Position numbers and translations under genes: made by a program | In this document: in pieces, positions 18,023 through 25,241 of the stretch | Layout: each line of letters opens with the position of its first letter | Position numbering within the stretch: position 1 is the stretch's first letter | The notes under the pieces: generated by a model | The model's input: only the letters and a program-made list of their open reading frames with translations | Database searches by the model: none | Told to the model about the DNA's origin: nothing | Origin: DATBLE01 sp963719325 | GTDB taxonomy: Bacteria > Actinomycetota > Thermoleophilia > Gaiellales > Gaiellaceae | Reading direction: 5' to 3' | DNA length: 64,000 nt | Assembly: GCA_963719325.1 (NCBI GenBank) | Contig: CAVRBW010000005.1 | Span: 1 to 64,000 of the forward strand

Positions 18023-18871
18023 GTGAAACGTCTCGTCTGGCTGCGGCGGTCGCCGCGGCTCGCAGTCATCGTCGGCGTGGGTGCCGTCGCAGCGGTCGTC
18101 GCCGCAGTTGCCTTTGCGGCAGAGCCTGCGATCAAGACCTTCACGCCGCACTCGGAGCGCCAGGTCACGAACATCGACGTGCTCCGCCAGCAGATCAGGA
18201 ACTACTATGGCGATCCGCTCGGCACGGGCGTCTTCGCAGACGACAGCTACTACGCCAGGGAGGCTCGCTCGGTCGCCGACGCGGGAGAACGCTGGCTGAA
18301 AGCCCGCTCCCATGCCCGCTTCGGCTCGAAGAAGAAAGCGATCGTGCTGGACGTCGACGACACGACGCTGGCCACCTGGAACTACGAGATCTTCAGCAAC
18401 TGGGCCTACAGCCCGACGACAAACGGCGACTACGTCACCGGCCAGCTCTTCCCGGCCGTCCCGGGCATGGTCGACCTGGTCAACGAGGCCAAGCAGGAGG
18501 GCTACGCGATCGTCTTCCTCACCGGCCGTCCTGCCGTCCAGGAGCCGCCGACGCTGGGCAACCTGACCTCGGACAACGTCGGCGTCGACGCCGGCTATCC
18601 AGACCCGACGACGCTGAACGACGGCGAGGACGGGCTGTTCACCAAGCCGGCGGTCGCCGACTACCCGGATTACCTCGACACGGCCTGCGCCGAGGAGGTG
18701 AGCGCTGGCAAGTCGTGCACGACGATCCACTACAAGTCGGCGACCCGGGGGCACATCGAGTCGCTCGGATACGAAATCGTCGCGGACTTCGGCGACCAGT
18801 TCAGCGATCTCGAAGGCGGGCACACCGGCCGAACGTTCAAGCTGCCCAACCCGAACTACTTCCTTCCTTAA
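18023..18871 (+). CDS. Exported HAD-superfamily acid phosphatase (class B/IIIB-like)
   Basis: 282 residues. The N-terminus is a signal or anchor segment (VKRLVWLRR, then hydrophobic AVIVGVGAVAAVVAAVAFAA). The HAD catalytic motif is IVLDVDDTTLATWNYE, motif II is FLTGRPA, and a late lysine/aspartate region reads HYKSATRGHIESLGYEIVADFGDQFSDL. This matches the HAD IIIB acid phosphatase/5'-nucleotidase group, which act outside the membrane on phosphate esters. GTG 18023 is chosen because GGGGAGG lies six bases before it. It follows the GH94 gene by 169 bases and may be independent of the sugar operon. Confidence 0.88.
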   Translation: MKRLVWLRRSPRLAVIVGVGAVAAVVAAVAFAAEPAIKTFTPHSERQVTNIDVLRQQIRNYYGDPLGTGVFADDSYYAREARSVADAGERWLKARSHARFGSKKKAIVLDVDDTTLATWNYEIFSNWAYSPTTNGDYVTGQLFPAVPGMVDLVNEAKQEGYAIVFLTGRPAVQEPPTLGNLTSDNVGVDAGYPDPTTLNDGEDGLFTKPAVADYPDYLDTACAEEVSAGKSCTTIHYKSATRGHIESLGYEIVADFGDQFSDLEGGHTGRTFKLPNPNYFLP

Positions 18872-18990
18872 CGCTCGCTCCGCTCGCTTCGCGGGGGAAA
18901 CGGCCGGTTTCCCCCGCGGGGCCCCTTCCCAGAACAGCCGGAAGTCTTCCGACTTCCCGACACGGCGGGCGCGGCACTCAGCCGCTCGCC
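18871..18990. repeat. Palindromic intergenic repeat, copy E
   Basis: Starts at the phosphatase stop codon with AACGCTCGCTCCGCTCGCTT, identical to the start of the copy at 63.0 kb, then the perfect hairpin GCGGGGGAAA-CGGCCGG-TTTCCCCCGC. Further on there is a GGAAGTCTTCCGACTTCC palindrome and a GGCGGGCGCGGCAC end module. The IS element at 19041 is inserted about 50 bases beyond it. Confidence 0.7.
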
Positions 18991-19032
18991 GGGAAACCAG
19001 CCACCTGCCTGCGACATTGGCCGCCTGACGGA

Positions 19033-19040
19033 GCAGCCCC
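19033..19040. repeat. 8-bp target duplication, left side of IS256 element
   Basis: GCAGCCCC directly abuts the left IS end and is repeated exactly at 20433-20440. Eight bases is the usual IS256-family duplication. Confidence 0.85.
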
Positions 19041-20432
19041 AGTCAAGTCCCGGGACGTGGTGTAGCTCGTCGGCGAGATTGTCGGCTGCTCAGGCCGCGG
19101 TGAGTTTGCGGGTCTCCTCTCTGTCGTTGTGTTCTTTCTTCTGATCGAGGACTGCTTCCAGCGAGTGGTTGCTGAGGTAGCGGCGGCCGACGAGCCACTC
19201 GTCGTTCTGCTCGATCACGACGCTCGCAGCGAGCCGGATCAGCGCACGGTCGTTGGGGAAGATGCCGACGACATCGGTGCGCCGGCCGATCTCGCGGTTG
19301 ACCCGCTCGAGCGGGTTGGTCGAGCGCAGCTTCGCCCAGTGGTCGGCGGGGAAGCTGTAAAAGGCGAGTAGGTCTTCCTCGGCTTCTTCGAGCAGCGCCG
19401 CCACCTTCGGCAATGGTTTGGCGAGTCGCTCGAGCGCATCGCCGGCGAGCTCGCGGGCAGCATCGCTGCCGTCGGCGTTGAAGAGGGGCCGGAGCAGCGC
19501 GGCAACCATCCCCTGCTGGTCCTTGCGGACGTGCCCGAGCGACTCTCTGAGGAAGTGGACAGTGCAGCGCTGCCAGGGGCAGCCGAGCACCTGGCCGATC
19601 GCCTTCTTCAGGCCGGCGTGCGCGTCCGAGACGACCAGCTGCACTCCGGTCAGCCCTCGCTTGACGAGGTCGCGGAGAAAGCTGCGCCAGAACGCCTCGG
19701 TCTCGGCTTCGCCGACGTCGAGCGCGATCACTTCTCGGTAGCCGGACTCGTGCACGCCGTAGGCGAGCACCAACGCCTTGCGGACGACGCGTCCGCCGTC
19801 TCGGACCTTCTCCACCTTGGCGTCGAGCCACAGGTACGGGTAGCGGCCCTCGAGCGGCCGGTTGCGGAAGGCATCGACCTGCTCGTCGAGTCCCTGACAG
19901 ATGCGGGAGACCTCCGACTTCGAGATCCGCAGCCCCAGCGACTCGACCACCTGGTCGACCTTCCGCGTCGAGACGCCGGCGACGTACGCCTCCTGGACGA
20001 CCGAGACGAGCGCCTGCTCCGAACGCTTACGCGGCTCGAGGAAGCTGGGAAAGTAGCTGCCCCGGCGGATCTTCGGGATCGCCAGCTCGAGCTCGCCCGC
20101 CCGCGTCGACCACGAGCGTGAGCGGTAGCCGTTGCGGTGTGTCAGCCGCTCCGCCGTCCGCTCGCCCCGCTCCGCCCCGATCAGCTCGGACACCTCCGCT
20201 TCCATCAGCTGCTGCACGACCCACGCCAGCGACTCGCGCAGGAAATCCAGGCCCTCCCCTTCGAGCAAGTAGCCGACGACCTGCTCAGCCGTCATCCTCT
20301 TCGTCTCGGCCATCGTGGTGACTCTCCTCTCGTCGAACTCTTGGCAGAGCCGACGAGTCTGAGCGCCACGGTGGCCGGACTACCCTCCGGCTCCGTCCGA
20401 CGCGCTCCTACACCACGCTACGGGACGTGACC
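19041..20432 (-). mobile_element. IS256-family insertion sequence, apparently complete
   Basis: 1392 bases carrying one transposase gene. The ends are imperfect inverted repeats of about 25 bases: both read (A/G)GTCA(A/C)GTCCCG then three differing bases then CGTGGTGTAG going inwards. An exact 8-bp direct repeat (GCAGCCCC) flanks the element. With intact ends, target duplication and a full transposase, it looks recently active. It landed between the intergenic repeat copy E and the esterase gene and breaks no visible gene. Confidence 0.9.
19090..20313 (-). CDS. IS256-family (Mutator-type) transposase
   Basis: 407 residues, full family length. The DDE triad is visible as D164 (YLWLDAKVEKV), D230 (LVVSDAHAGLKKAI) and E336 (STNPLERVNREIGRRTDVVGIFPN). 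The CPWQRCTVHFLRE motif between the second and third acidic residues is diagnostic of IS256. The ATG has GAGGAG eight bases upstream. It acts in cis on the element ends at 19041 and 20432. Confidence 0.97.
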   Translation of the reverse strand: MAETKRMTAEQVVGYLLEGEGLDFLRESLAWVVQQLMEAEVSELIGAERGERTAERLTHRNGYRSRSWSTRAGELELAIPKIRRGSYFPSFLEPRKRSEQALVSVVQEAYVAGVSTRKVDQVVESLGLRISKSEVSRICQGLDEQVDAFRNRPLEGRYPYLWLDAKVEKVRDGGRVVRKALVLAYGVHESGYREVIALDVGEAETEAFWRSFLRDLVKRGLTGVQLVVSDAHAGLKKAIGQVLGCPWQRCTVHFLRESLGHVRKDQQGMVAALLRPLFNADGSDAARELAGDALERLAKPLPKVAALLEEAEEDLLAFYSFPADHWAKLRSTNPLERVNREIGRRTDVVGIFPNDRALIRLAASVVIEQNDEWLVGRRYLSNHSLEAVLDQKKEHNDREETRKLTAA

Positions 20433-20440
20433 GCAGCCCC
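20433..20440. repeat. 8-bp target duplication, right side of IS256 element
   Basis: Second copy of GCAGCCCC, immediately outside the right terminal inverted repeat. Removing the IS and one copy restores a continuous intergenic sequence before the esterase gene. Confidence 0.85.
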
Positions 20441-20529
20441 AAAGGGCTTGACGTCCTGAGCGGGAACTAGATTCCTCAACTTCAGCCTAAGGCTGACGCA
20501 GGGTTTAGCTGGTTCTACCGGGAGAGGGA

Positions 20530-21321
20530 ATGCCTACTCGTGTCATCGTTGCAGTGGCGGCAGTGTGCGGTCTTCTGGCTGGCGGCGGGTCGGCCGCCTC
20601 TACGCCGTTGCAGGTTTTCGTGCTCGCAGGCCAGTCGAACATGGCGGGGCACGGACAGCCGCTTTCGTTCGCCTCTCCAACGGACGCGCGTCTGCTCGTC
20701 TGGCGAGAGACTGCTTGGCAGGTTGCGGCTGATCCACTCGAACCTCCCGCGAACCCCCCTCGTGACGATGAAGGCATCGGCCCTGGGATGACATTTGGGC
20801 TGCAGTTGCTGAAACGGGAGCCGAGCGTCCGGATCGGGCTGATCATGTGCGCAAAGGGCGGAAGCTCGATTCAGGACTGGGATCCGGACGGGTCGCTGTA
20901 CGGGGCTTGCGCCGATCAGGTTCGAGCCGTTGGAGGCCGGATTGCGGGTGTGTTGTTTCTGCAGGGAGAAACCGAAGCCCGCTCAGCCGACCGGGCTGCG
21001 ACATGGCTCCCCGGTTTTGTCCGGCTGCTCGCTGCCTTTCGCCGGGACACCAACTCGGCACCGTTCCTGCTCGGACAGATTGGCACTCTTGGTTCCCAGG
21101 ACAAGGCGCAGCAGCTTGTCCGAGACGCGCAGGCCGAAGCGGCGCGGCTCTACCACCTCCTTCTCGTCAGGACCTCCGACCTCCCCGTCGACGCGAGGGA
21201 CCGTGAACACTTCACCGTCCCCGCCTATCGAGTCGTCGGCGGCCGCTTCGCAACTGCATGGTGGCAGGCCGAGCGACCGGCTACATCGCCGCCCCGCGCG
21301 CCTGCCAGCCGCCCGCACTAG
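20530..21321 (+). CDS. Exported SGNH-type carbohydrate esterase (sialate O-acetylesterase/acetylxylan esterase-like)
   Basis: 263 residues with a signal peptide (MPTRVIVAVAAVCGLLAGGGSAAS). The mature enzyme begins LQVFVLAGQSNMAGHG, the nucleophile-serine block of the DUF303/CE6-like SGNH esterases. It continues with MCAKGGSSIQDW, LFLQGETEA and a late D-x-x-H pair in DREHFTVPAYRVVGGRFA. It likely removes acetyl groups from polysaccharides outside the cell, which would suit the nearby sugar locus. The last 25 residues are a proline-rich tail (ERPATSPPRAPASRPH). A GGGAGAGGGA ribosome site precedes the ATG. Confidence 0.85.
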   Translation: MPTRVIVAVAAVCGLLAGGGSAASTPLQVFVLAGQSNMAGHGQPLSFASPTDARLLVWRETAWQVAADPLEPPANPPRDDEGIGPGMTFGLQLLKREPSVRIGLIMCAKGGSSIQDWDPDGSLYGACADQVRAVGGRIAGVLFLQGETEARSADRAATWLPGFVRLLAAFRRDTNSAPFLLGQIGTLGSQDKAQQLVRDAQAEAARLYHLLLVRTSDLPVDARDREHFTVPAYRVVGGRFATAWWQAERPATSPPRAPASRPH

Positions 21322-21395
21322 GGACTGACCCGGCGGGGCAAGCGCTCCACCGCGGGTCAACCATGCGGTTCCCCGCATAGCCAGGCGGGGCACAT

Positions 21396-21468
21396 TGCGC
21401 CTGGCAGGAATCGAACCTGCGACCTCGCGCTCCGGAGGCGCGCGCTCTATCCCCTGAGCTACAGGCGC
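21396..21468 (-). tRNA. tRNA-Arg (anticodon CCG)
   Basis: A 73-nt cloverleaf: acceptor arms GCGCCTG and CAGGCGC plus discriminator A, D arm GCTC...GAGC, anticodon stem CGCGC/GCGCG around loop CTCCGGA (anticodon CCG, reading CGG), variable AGGTC, and T arm GCAGG-TTCGAAT-CCTGC. No CCA is encoded. The epimerase gene begins divergently only 22 bases from its 5' end, so the tRNA promoter must lie within the start of that gene. Confidence 0.97.
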
Positions 21469-21490
21469 GTTCGCGTCTTAGTGTATCGCC

Positions 21491-22516
21491 GTGGAGTTGA
21501 GCGCCCGGATCGTCTCCCTGGAGCTGGCCGAGACGTTCACGATCTCGCGCGGGTCGCAGGACACGGCCGACGTCGTCGAGGTCGAGATCCGCCACGACGG
21601 TGTCTCCGGCTACGGGGAGGCCGCACCGGTCAAGCGATACGAGGAGTCGGTCGAGTCCGTGCTCGCCTACCTCGAGGCGATCGGCGAAGGGCTCGGCGAC
21701 GATCCGTTCGCCCTGGAGGAAGTCATGCAGCGGCTGCCGGCCGAGCAGTTCGCCGCCAGGGCTGCGATCGACGCGGCGCTCCACGACCTCTGCGGCAAGC
21801 TGGTCGGCGAACCGGTCTGGAGGCTGCTCGGGCTCGAACGAGCCGGGCCGCCGACCTCGTGGACGATCGGCCTCGGCGACCCGGACGAGATGGCCCGGAA
21901 GGCGGAGAGAGCCGAGGCGAGCGGTCGCTTCAGGCGGCTGAAGCTGAAGCTCGGCGGTGGAGACGGCCTCGACGTCGCAAGGGTCAAGGCGGTGCGCGGA
22001 ACGACCGACGTCCCGCTGCAGGTGGACGTGAACGAGTTCTGGACGCTCGAGGAGGCGCTCGACGCGCTGCCTCGGCTCGCGGAGCTCGGGGTCGAGTATT
22101 GCGAGCAGCCTCTCCCGGCAGGAAACGAGGGTGCCGCGGCGCTGAAGAAGGGCGCGCCGATCCCCGTCTACGTCGACGAGGACGTCCATACGCTCGCCGA
22201 CGTCGCCGGCTGCGCCGCCGTCGCCCACGGGATCAACATCAAGCTCGCCAAGTCGGGTGGGATCAGAGAGGCCGTCCGGATGGCGCATGCGGCGCGGGCG
22301 CTCGGGCTCGGCGTGATGCTCGGCTGCATGGTGGAGTCCGGCCTCGGCATCGCCGCCGGTGCCGCGATCGCCAGCCTGTGCGATCACGTCGACCTCGACG
22401 GCAATCTGCTGCTGGCCGACGATCCGTGGCCGGGAGTGGAGCTGGTGGACGGCGTGCAGATTCCCTCGGAGGGACCCGGACTTGGCGTCCGCCAAGCGCT
22501 ACCTGATTCTCGCTGA
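21491..22516 (+). CDS. Dipeptide epimerase-family enzyme (DgcA-like N-acetyl-D-glutamate racemase candidate)
   Basis: 341 residues of the enolase superfamily, mandelate racemase/muconate-lactonizing subgroup. The catalytic KxK is KLKLGG (K151, K153), metal ligands fit D179 (VDVNE), E205 (YCEQPL) and D229 (YVDED), and the opposite lysine is K251 (NIKLAKSGG). Annotated relatives are L-Ala-D/L-Glu epimerases. However, the next gene is a DUF1611 protein with overlapping reading frame, and that pairing is known from the DgcN-DgcA route, where D-glutamate is N-acetylated and then racemised. A TAGTGT hexamer 6 bases before the GTG start suggests a leaderless mRNA. Substrate remains an inference. Confidence 0.8.
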   Translation: MELSARIVSLELAETFTISRGSQDTADVVEVEIRHDGVSGYGEAAPVKRYEESVESVLAYLEAIGEGLGDDPFALEEVMQRLPAEQFAARAAIDAALHDLCGKLVGEPVWRLLGLERAGPPTSWTIGLGDPDEMARKAERAEASGRFRRLKLKLGGGDGLDVARVKAVRGTTDVPLQVDVNEFWTLEEALDALPRLAELGVEYCEQPLPAGNEGAAALKKGAPIPVYVDEDVHTLADVAGCAAVAHGINIKLAKSGGIREAVRMAHAARALGLGVMLGCMVESGLGIAAGAAIASLCDHVDLDGNLLLADDPWPGVELVDGVQIPSEGPGLGVRQALPDSR

Positions 22517-23525
22517 GGGCCGCTCGGGGGACCCGCACTACGGCAAGACGATGCGGGGCGTCGTCCGCTACGGCGCCGACCGGGTAGTCGCGATCCTGGA
22601 CTCCGAACGGGCGGGTGAGGTCTACGAGGGGATTCCGATTGTCGGCGCGGTCGCCGATGCTGCCTCGTTCGAGCCGACGACGGCGCTCGTCGGCGTCGCG
22701 ACCCAGGGCGGGAGGTTCCCGCCTGCCTGGCGCGAGCTCCTGAAGGCCTGCGTCGCGAAGGGTCTCGATCTGGAGAACGGCCTGCACGAGTACGTCACCG
22801 ACGACTCGGAGCTCGTCGAGCTCGCCCGCCGTCACAACGTGGAGCTCCGCGACCTGCGCAAGCCGCCCGCGGGGCTCAACGTCCCCACCGGAGCAAACCT
22901 CGAGGTGCCGGCGCGGATCGTCCTCACGGTCGGCTCCGACTGCGCGATCGGGAAGATGACCGTCTCGCTCGAGCTCGACCGTGAGGCGCACCGCCGCGGG
23001 CTGAAGTCGCTCTTCGTCCCCACCGGTCAGACCGGAATCGCGATCGCCGGCTGGGGGATCTCCGTCGACGCCGTCGTCTCCGACTTCGTCGCAGGCGCCG
23101 CCGAGCGCCTGGTCGTCGAAGGTGCCGAGCGCGGAGGAGAGCTCCTCTGGGTGGAAGGCCAGGGCGCGCTCCTGCACCCTGCGTACTCAGGAGTGACGCT
23201 CGGCCTGATCCACGGCGCGGCCCCGCACGCGTTCGTTCTGTGCCACCTCGCCGGATCCACGGAGATGGAGGGCTATCCCGGACACGCGTTGAGGACGCTG
23301 CCGGAGCTGGTCGCCCTCCACGAGGCGATCTCCCTCCCGGCCCGGAGGGCCACGGTCGCCGCGATCGCCCTCAACACGCGGGGATTGGAGGACGGCGCTG
23401 CCCGCCATGCCATCGAACAGGTCTCCGAGGCGACTGGGCTTCCCACTGAAGATCCCGTCCGTTTCGGGCCGGCGAGCCTTCTGGACGCGGTCATCGCGAC
23501 GTTGTCGCGGGCACCGATCCCGTAA
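22482..23525 (+). CDS. DUF1611 P-loop protein (DgcN-like D-glutamate N-acetyltransferase candidate)
   Basis: 347 residues. The N-terminal part (KRYLILAEGRSGDPHYGKTMRGVVRYG) is a Rossmann-like domain and the C-terminal part is P-loop NTPase-like, with VGSDCAIGKMTVSLEL as Walker A-like loop and ELLWVEGQGALLHPAYSGVTLGLIHGAAPHAFVLCH later on. This is the DUF1611 family, which contains DgcN, an acetyl-CoA:D-glutamate N-acetyltransferase. TTG 22482 is the start: GGAGGGA lies seven bases before it and homology begins just after. The gene overlaps the epimerase by 35 bases, indicating coupled synthesis and a shared pathway. Confidence 0.8.
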   Translation: MASAKRYLILAEGRSGDPHYGKTMRGVVRYGADRVVAILDSERAGEVYEGIPIVGAVADAASFEPTTALVGVATQGGRFPPAWRELLKACVAKGLDLENGLHEYVTDDSELVELARRHNVELRDLRKPPAGLNVPTGANLEVPARIVLTVGSDCAIGKMTVSLELDREAHRRGLKSLFVPTGQTGIAIAGWGISVDAVVSDFVAGAAERLVVEGAERGGELLWVEGQGALLHPAYSGVTLGLIHGAAPHAFVLCHLAGSTEMEGYPGHALRTLPELVALHEAISLPARRATVAAIALNTRGLEDGAARHAIEQVSEATGLPTEDPVRFGPASLLDAVIATLSRAPIP

Positions 23526-23608
23526 CCGGGCCGACTTGCCGAGTAAGGGACTATTACGCGGCAGTCACGATTCAGCGTCTGCTCTCCCTCTCCCAGTGGC
23601 GCTGAACG

Positions 23609-23641
23609 GGGGGTGCCAGCCAGTACATGGTCAGCACCCCC
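23609..23641 (+). terminator. Hairpin downstream of the DUF1611 gene
   Basis: GGGGGTGC pairs with GCACCCCC across a 17-base loop, about 85 bases past the stop. No U-tract follows, so termination is only plausible. It separates the epimerase pair from the SOS promoter that follows. Confidence 0.35.
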
Positions 23642-23676
23642 GGCTGCTTCTCCAGAGACGTGTCATCGCCCGGACC

Positions 23677-23721
23677 TTGACACGAACATGCGTTCCTATT
23701 AGCATGACGAACACATGTTCG
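23677..23721 (+). promoter_or_regulatory. SOS promoter with two LexA boxes
   Basis: TTGACA (23677-23682) and TAGCAT (23700-23705) are 17 bases apart. One LexA box, CGAACATGCGTTCC (23683-23696, one mismatch in the last position), fills the spacer. A second, CGAACACATGTTCG (23708-23721), is a perfect palindromic CGAAC-N4-GTTCG box and contains the ATG of the following gene. The predicted transcript starts only a few bases before that ATG. Both boxes would be closed by LexA until DNA damage. Confidence 0.85.
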
Positions 23722-23954
23722 CACGCATCGTCGTGATCATCGCAATCCTGACGGTCGCCGTGGCCTGGGGCGCACGGCGCTCCGACGGGGCAGGGCCAGA
23801 GCAGGTCTACGTCGTTCGCGCCGGCGACACGCTCTGGACGATCGCCGCCGCTCACTACGGCGGCGACACCCGCGAGGGGATCTGGGAGCTGCAGGACCGA
23901 AACGACCTCGCCGGAACCACGATCCAGCCCGGCGAGCGGCTCGTCCTGCCCTAG
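23715..23954 (+). CDS. Small membrane-anchored LysM protein, probable SOS cell-division inhibitor (YneA/ChiZ-like)
   Basis: 79 residues: an N-terminal membrane segment (FARIVVIIAILTVAVAWGA), a short linker, and one LysM peptidoglycan-binding domain (VYVVRAGDTLWTIAAAHY...GIWELQDRNDL...IQPGERLVLP). This is the architecture of YneA of Bacillus and ChiZ of Mycobacterium, SOS-induced proteins that delay septation. The gene's own start codon lies inside a perfect LexA box and a second box occupies the promoter spacer, which strongly supports the same role. Unlike yneA and chiZ, no lexA gene is adjacent in this window. No hydrolase domain is present. Confidence 0.85.
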   Translation: MFARIVVIIAILTVAVAWGARRSDGAGPEQVYVVRAGDTLWTIAAAHYGGDTREGIWELQDRNDLAGTTIQPGERLVLP

Positions 23955-24000
23955 ATCGGAGGCGGCTCCCGGGGCGACCTAGACTTGCCGGCAGACCGGC

Positions 24001-25011
24001 ATGGACCTGGACCTCGTCTTCCTCGGCACCGCGGGCTCGATGCCCACATCAGATCGCTCTCCGACCGCGTTGCTCCTTCGCCGCGGGGGCGACCGGATTC
24101 TGTTCGACTGCGCCGAAGGCACGCAGCGCCAGATGTTGCGCTCGACGGTGGGCCTGGTCGACCTGCGCGAGGTGTTCCTCACGCACTACCACGCCGACCA
24201 CTACCTCGGCCTTCCCGGCATGTTGAAGACCTTCGCGCTTCGGGGACGGGAGGTGCCGATCACGATCTACGGTCCACCGGGGCTCGCCACCCTCTTCGGC
24301 TCGCTCCGGCGGATCTTCGGCCGGCTGACCTACGAGTACGACCTGGTCGAGCTGCGGCCGGGAGACGAGCTCCGGCGCGGCGATCACCGGATCGTCGCGT
24401 TCCCGGTCGTGCACGGCGTCTCGTCGATCGGCTACGCGCTCGTCGAAGACGATCGTCCGGGCCGCTTCGACGTCGAGACCGCCGACGCACTCGGCGTGCC
24501 GTCCGGGCCCGAGCGGGGGATGCTCCAGCACGGCGAGCCCGTCGCGCTCATGGACGGCCGGGTGGTCAAGCCGGAGCAGGTGCTCGGCGAACCGCGTCCG
24601 GGCCGAACGGTCGTGATCGCCGGCGACACCGCGCCGACGCCGACGGTGGTCGAGGCGGCCCGGGGCGCCGACTTGCTCGTCCACGAGGCGACCTTCCTGG
24701 AGGACGAGCGCGAACGAGCTCGCGAGACCGCACACTCGACCGCGCACGATGCGGCCGGGATCGCGCAGGAGGCCGACGTGCGCATGCTCGCGCTGACGCA
24801 CCTGTCCAGCCGGTACTTCGGCCCGGACGCGGCGCGCGAGGCACGAGCCGTCTTTCCGGAGACGGTCGTGCCGAGGGACTTCGATATCATCGAGGTCCGC
24901 TTCCAGGAGCGGGGCGGGCCGCATCTGATCAAGGGCGGCGCGTCGCCGCAGCGTCGAGAACCCGCGCCGGTGGGGGAGCCTGTGCCGTTGACCGAAGAGA
25001 CCGCGAGATGA
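24001..25011 (+). CDS. rnz: Ribonuclease Z (tRNA 3'-processing endonuclease)
   Basis: 336 residues of the metallo-beta-lactamase fold. The start LVFLGTAGSMPTSDRSPTALLLR and the zinc motif THYHADHYLGLPG (about residues 61-73) identify RNase Z/ElaC, with later ligands in VVHGVSSIGY, IAGDTAPT and MLALTHLSSRY. It trims tRNA 3' ends, which matters here because the tRNA-Arg gene encodes no CCA. A flexible-arm-like insertion (EDDRPGRFDVETADALGVPSGPERGML) is present. The last 25 residues form a proline-rich tail beyond the fold. Its stop overlaps the next gene's ATG. Confidence 0.93.
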   Translation: MDLDLVFLGTAGSMPTSDRSPTALLLRRGGDRILFDCAEGTQRQMLRSTVGLVDLREVFLTHYHADHYLGLPGMLKTFALRGREVPITIYGPPGLATLFGSLRRIFGRLTYEYDLVELRPGDELRRGDHRIVAFPVVHGVSSIGYALVEDDRPGRFDVETADALGVPSGPERGMLQHGEPVALMDGRVVKPEQVLGEPRPGRTVVIAGDTAPTPTVVEAARGADLLVHEATFLEDERERARETAHSTAHDAAGIAQEADVRMLALTHLSSRYFGPDAAREARAVFPETVVPRDFDIIEVRFQERGGPHLIKGGASPQRREPAPVGEPVPLTEETAR

Positions 25012-25241
25012 CGAGGTTGGTGCAAGTCGCCCTCGCCGAGGACGTCACGGAGGCGGAGGAGATCCAGGCGATCCTCGAGGCTGCGGGGATCAGCTCCGAG
25101 CTGGAGACCGCTGTCGACACCCACCCGCGCGCGACCGAGGACGCTCCACAGAAGGTGCTCGTCCCGGAATCGTCCCTCGAAGAGGCGCAGCACGCGATCG
25201 AGGCGATGACCGACCCGGATGAGCTCACCTCCGACGCCTGA
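25008..25241 (+). CDS. Small DUF2007-like protein
   Basis: 77 residues with the ferredoxin-like pattern of DUF2007 'putative signal transducing' proteins: LVQVALAEDVTEAEEIQAILEAAGISSELE, then a basic/acidic loop and PQKVLVPESSLEEAQHAIEAM. No function is established. The ATG overlaps the rnz stop (ATGA) and the methyltransferase begins 23 bases before its end, so the three genes form one coupled unit. Confidence 0.7.
   Translation: MTRLVQVALAEDVTEAEEIQAILEAAGISSELETAVDTHPRATEDAPQKVLVPESSLEEAQHAIEAMTDPDELTSDA

Noticed and set aside
19041..21321. Possible composite transposon carrying the esterase
   Set aside because: Only one IS copy is present and its target duplication closes right at 20440, so the esterase is not part of the element.
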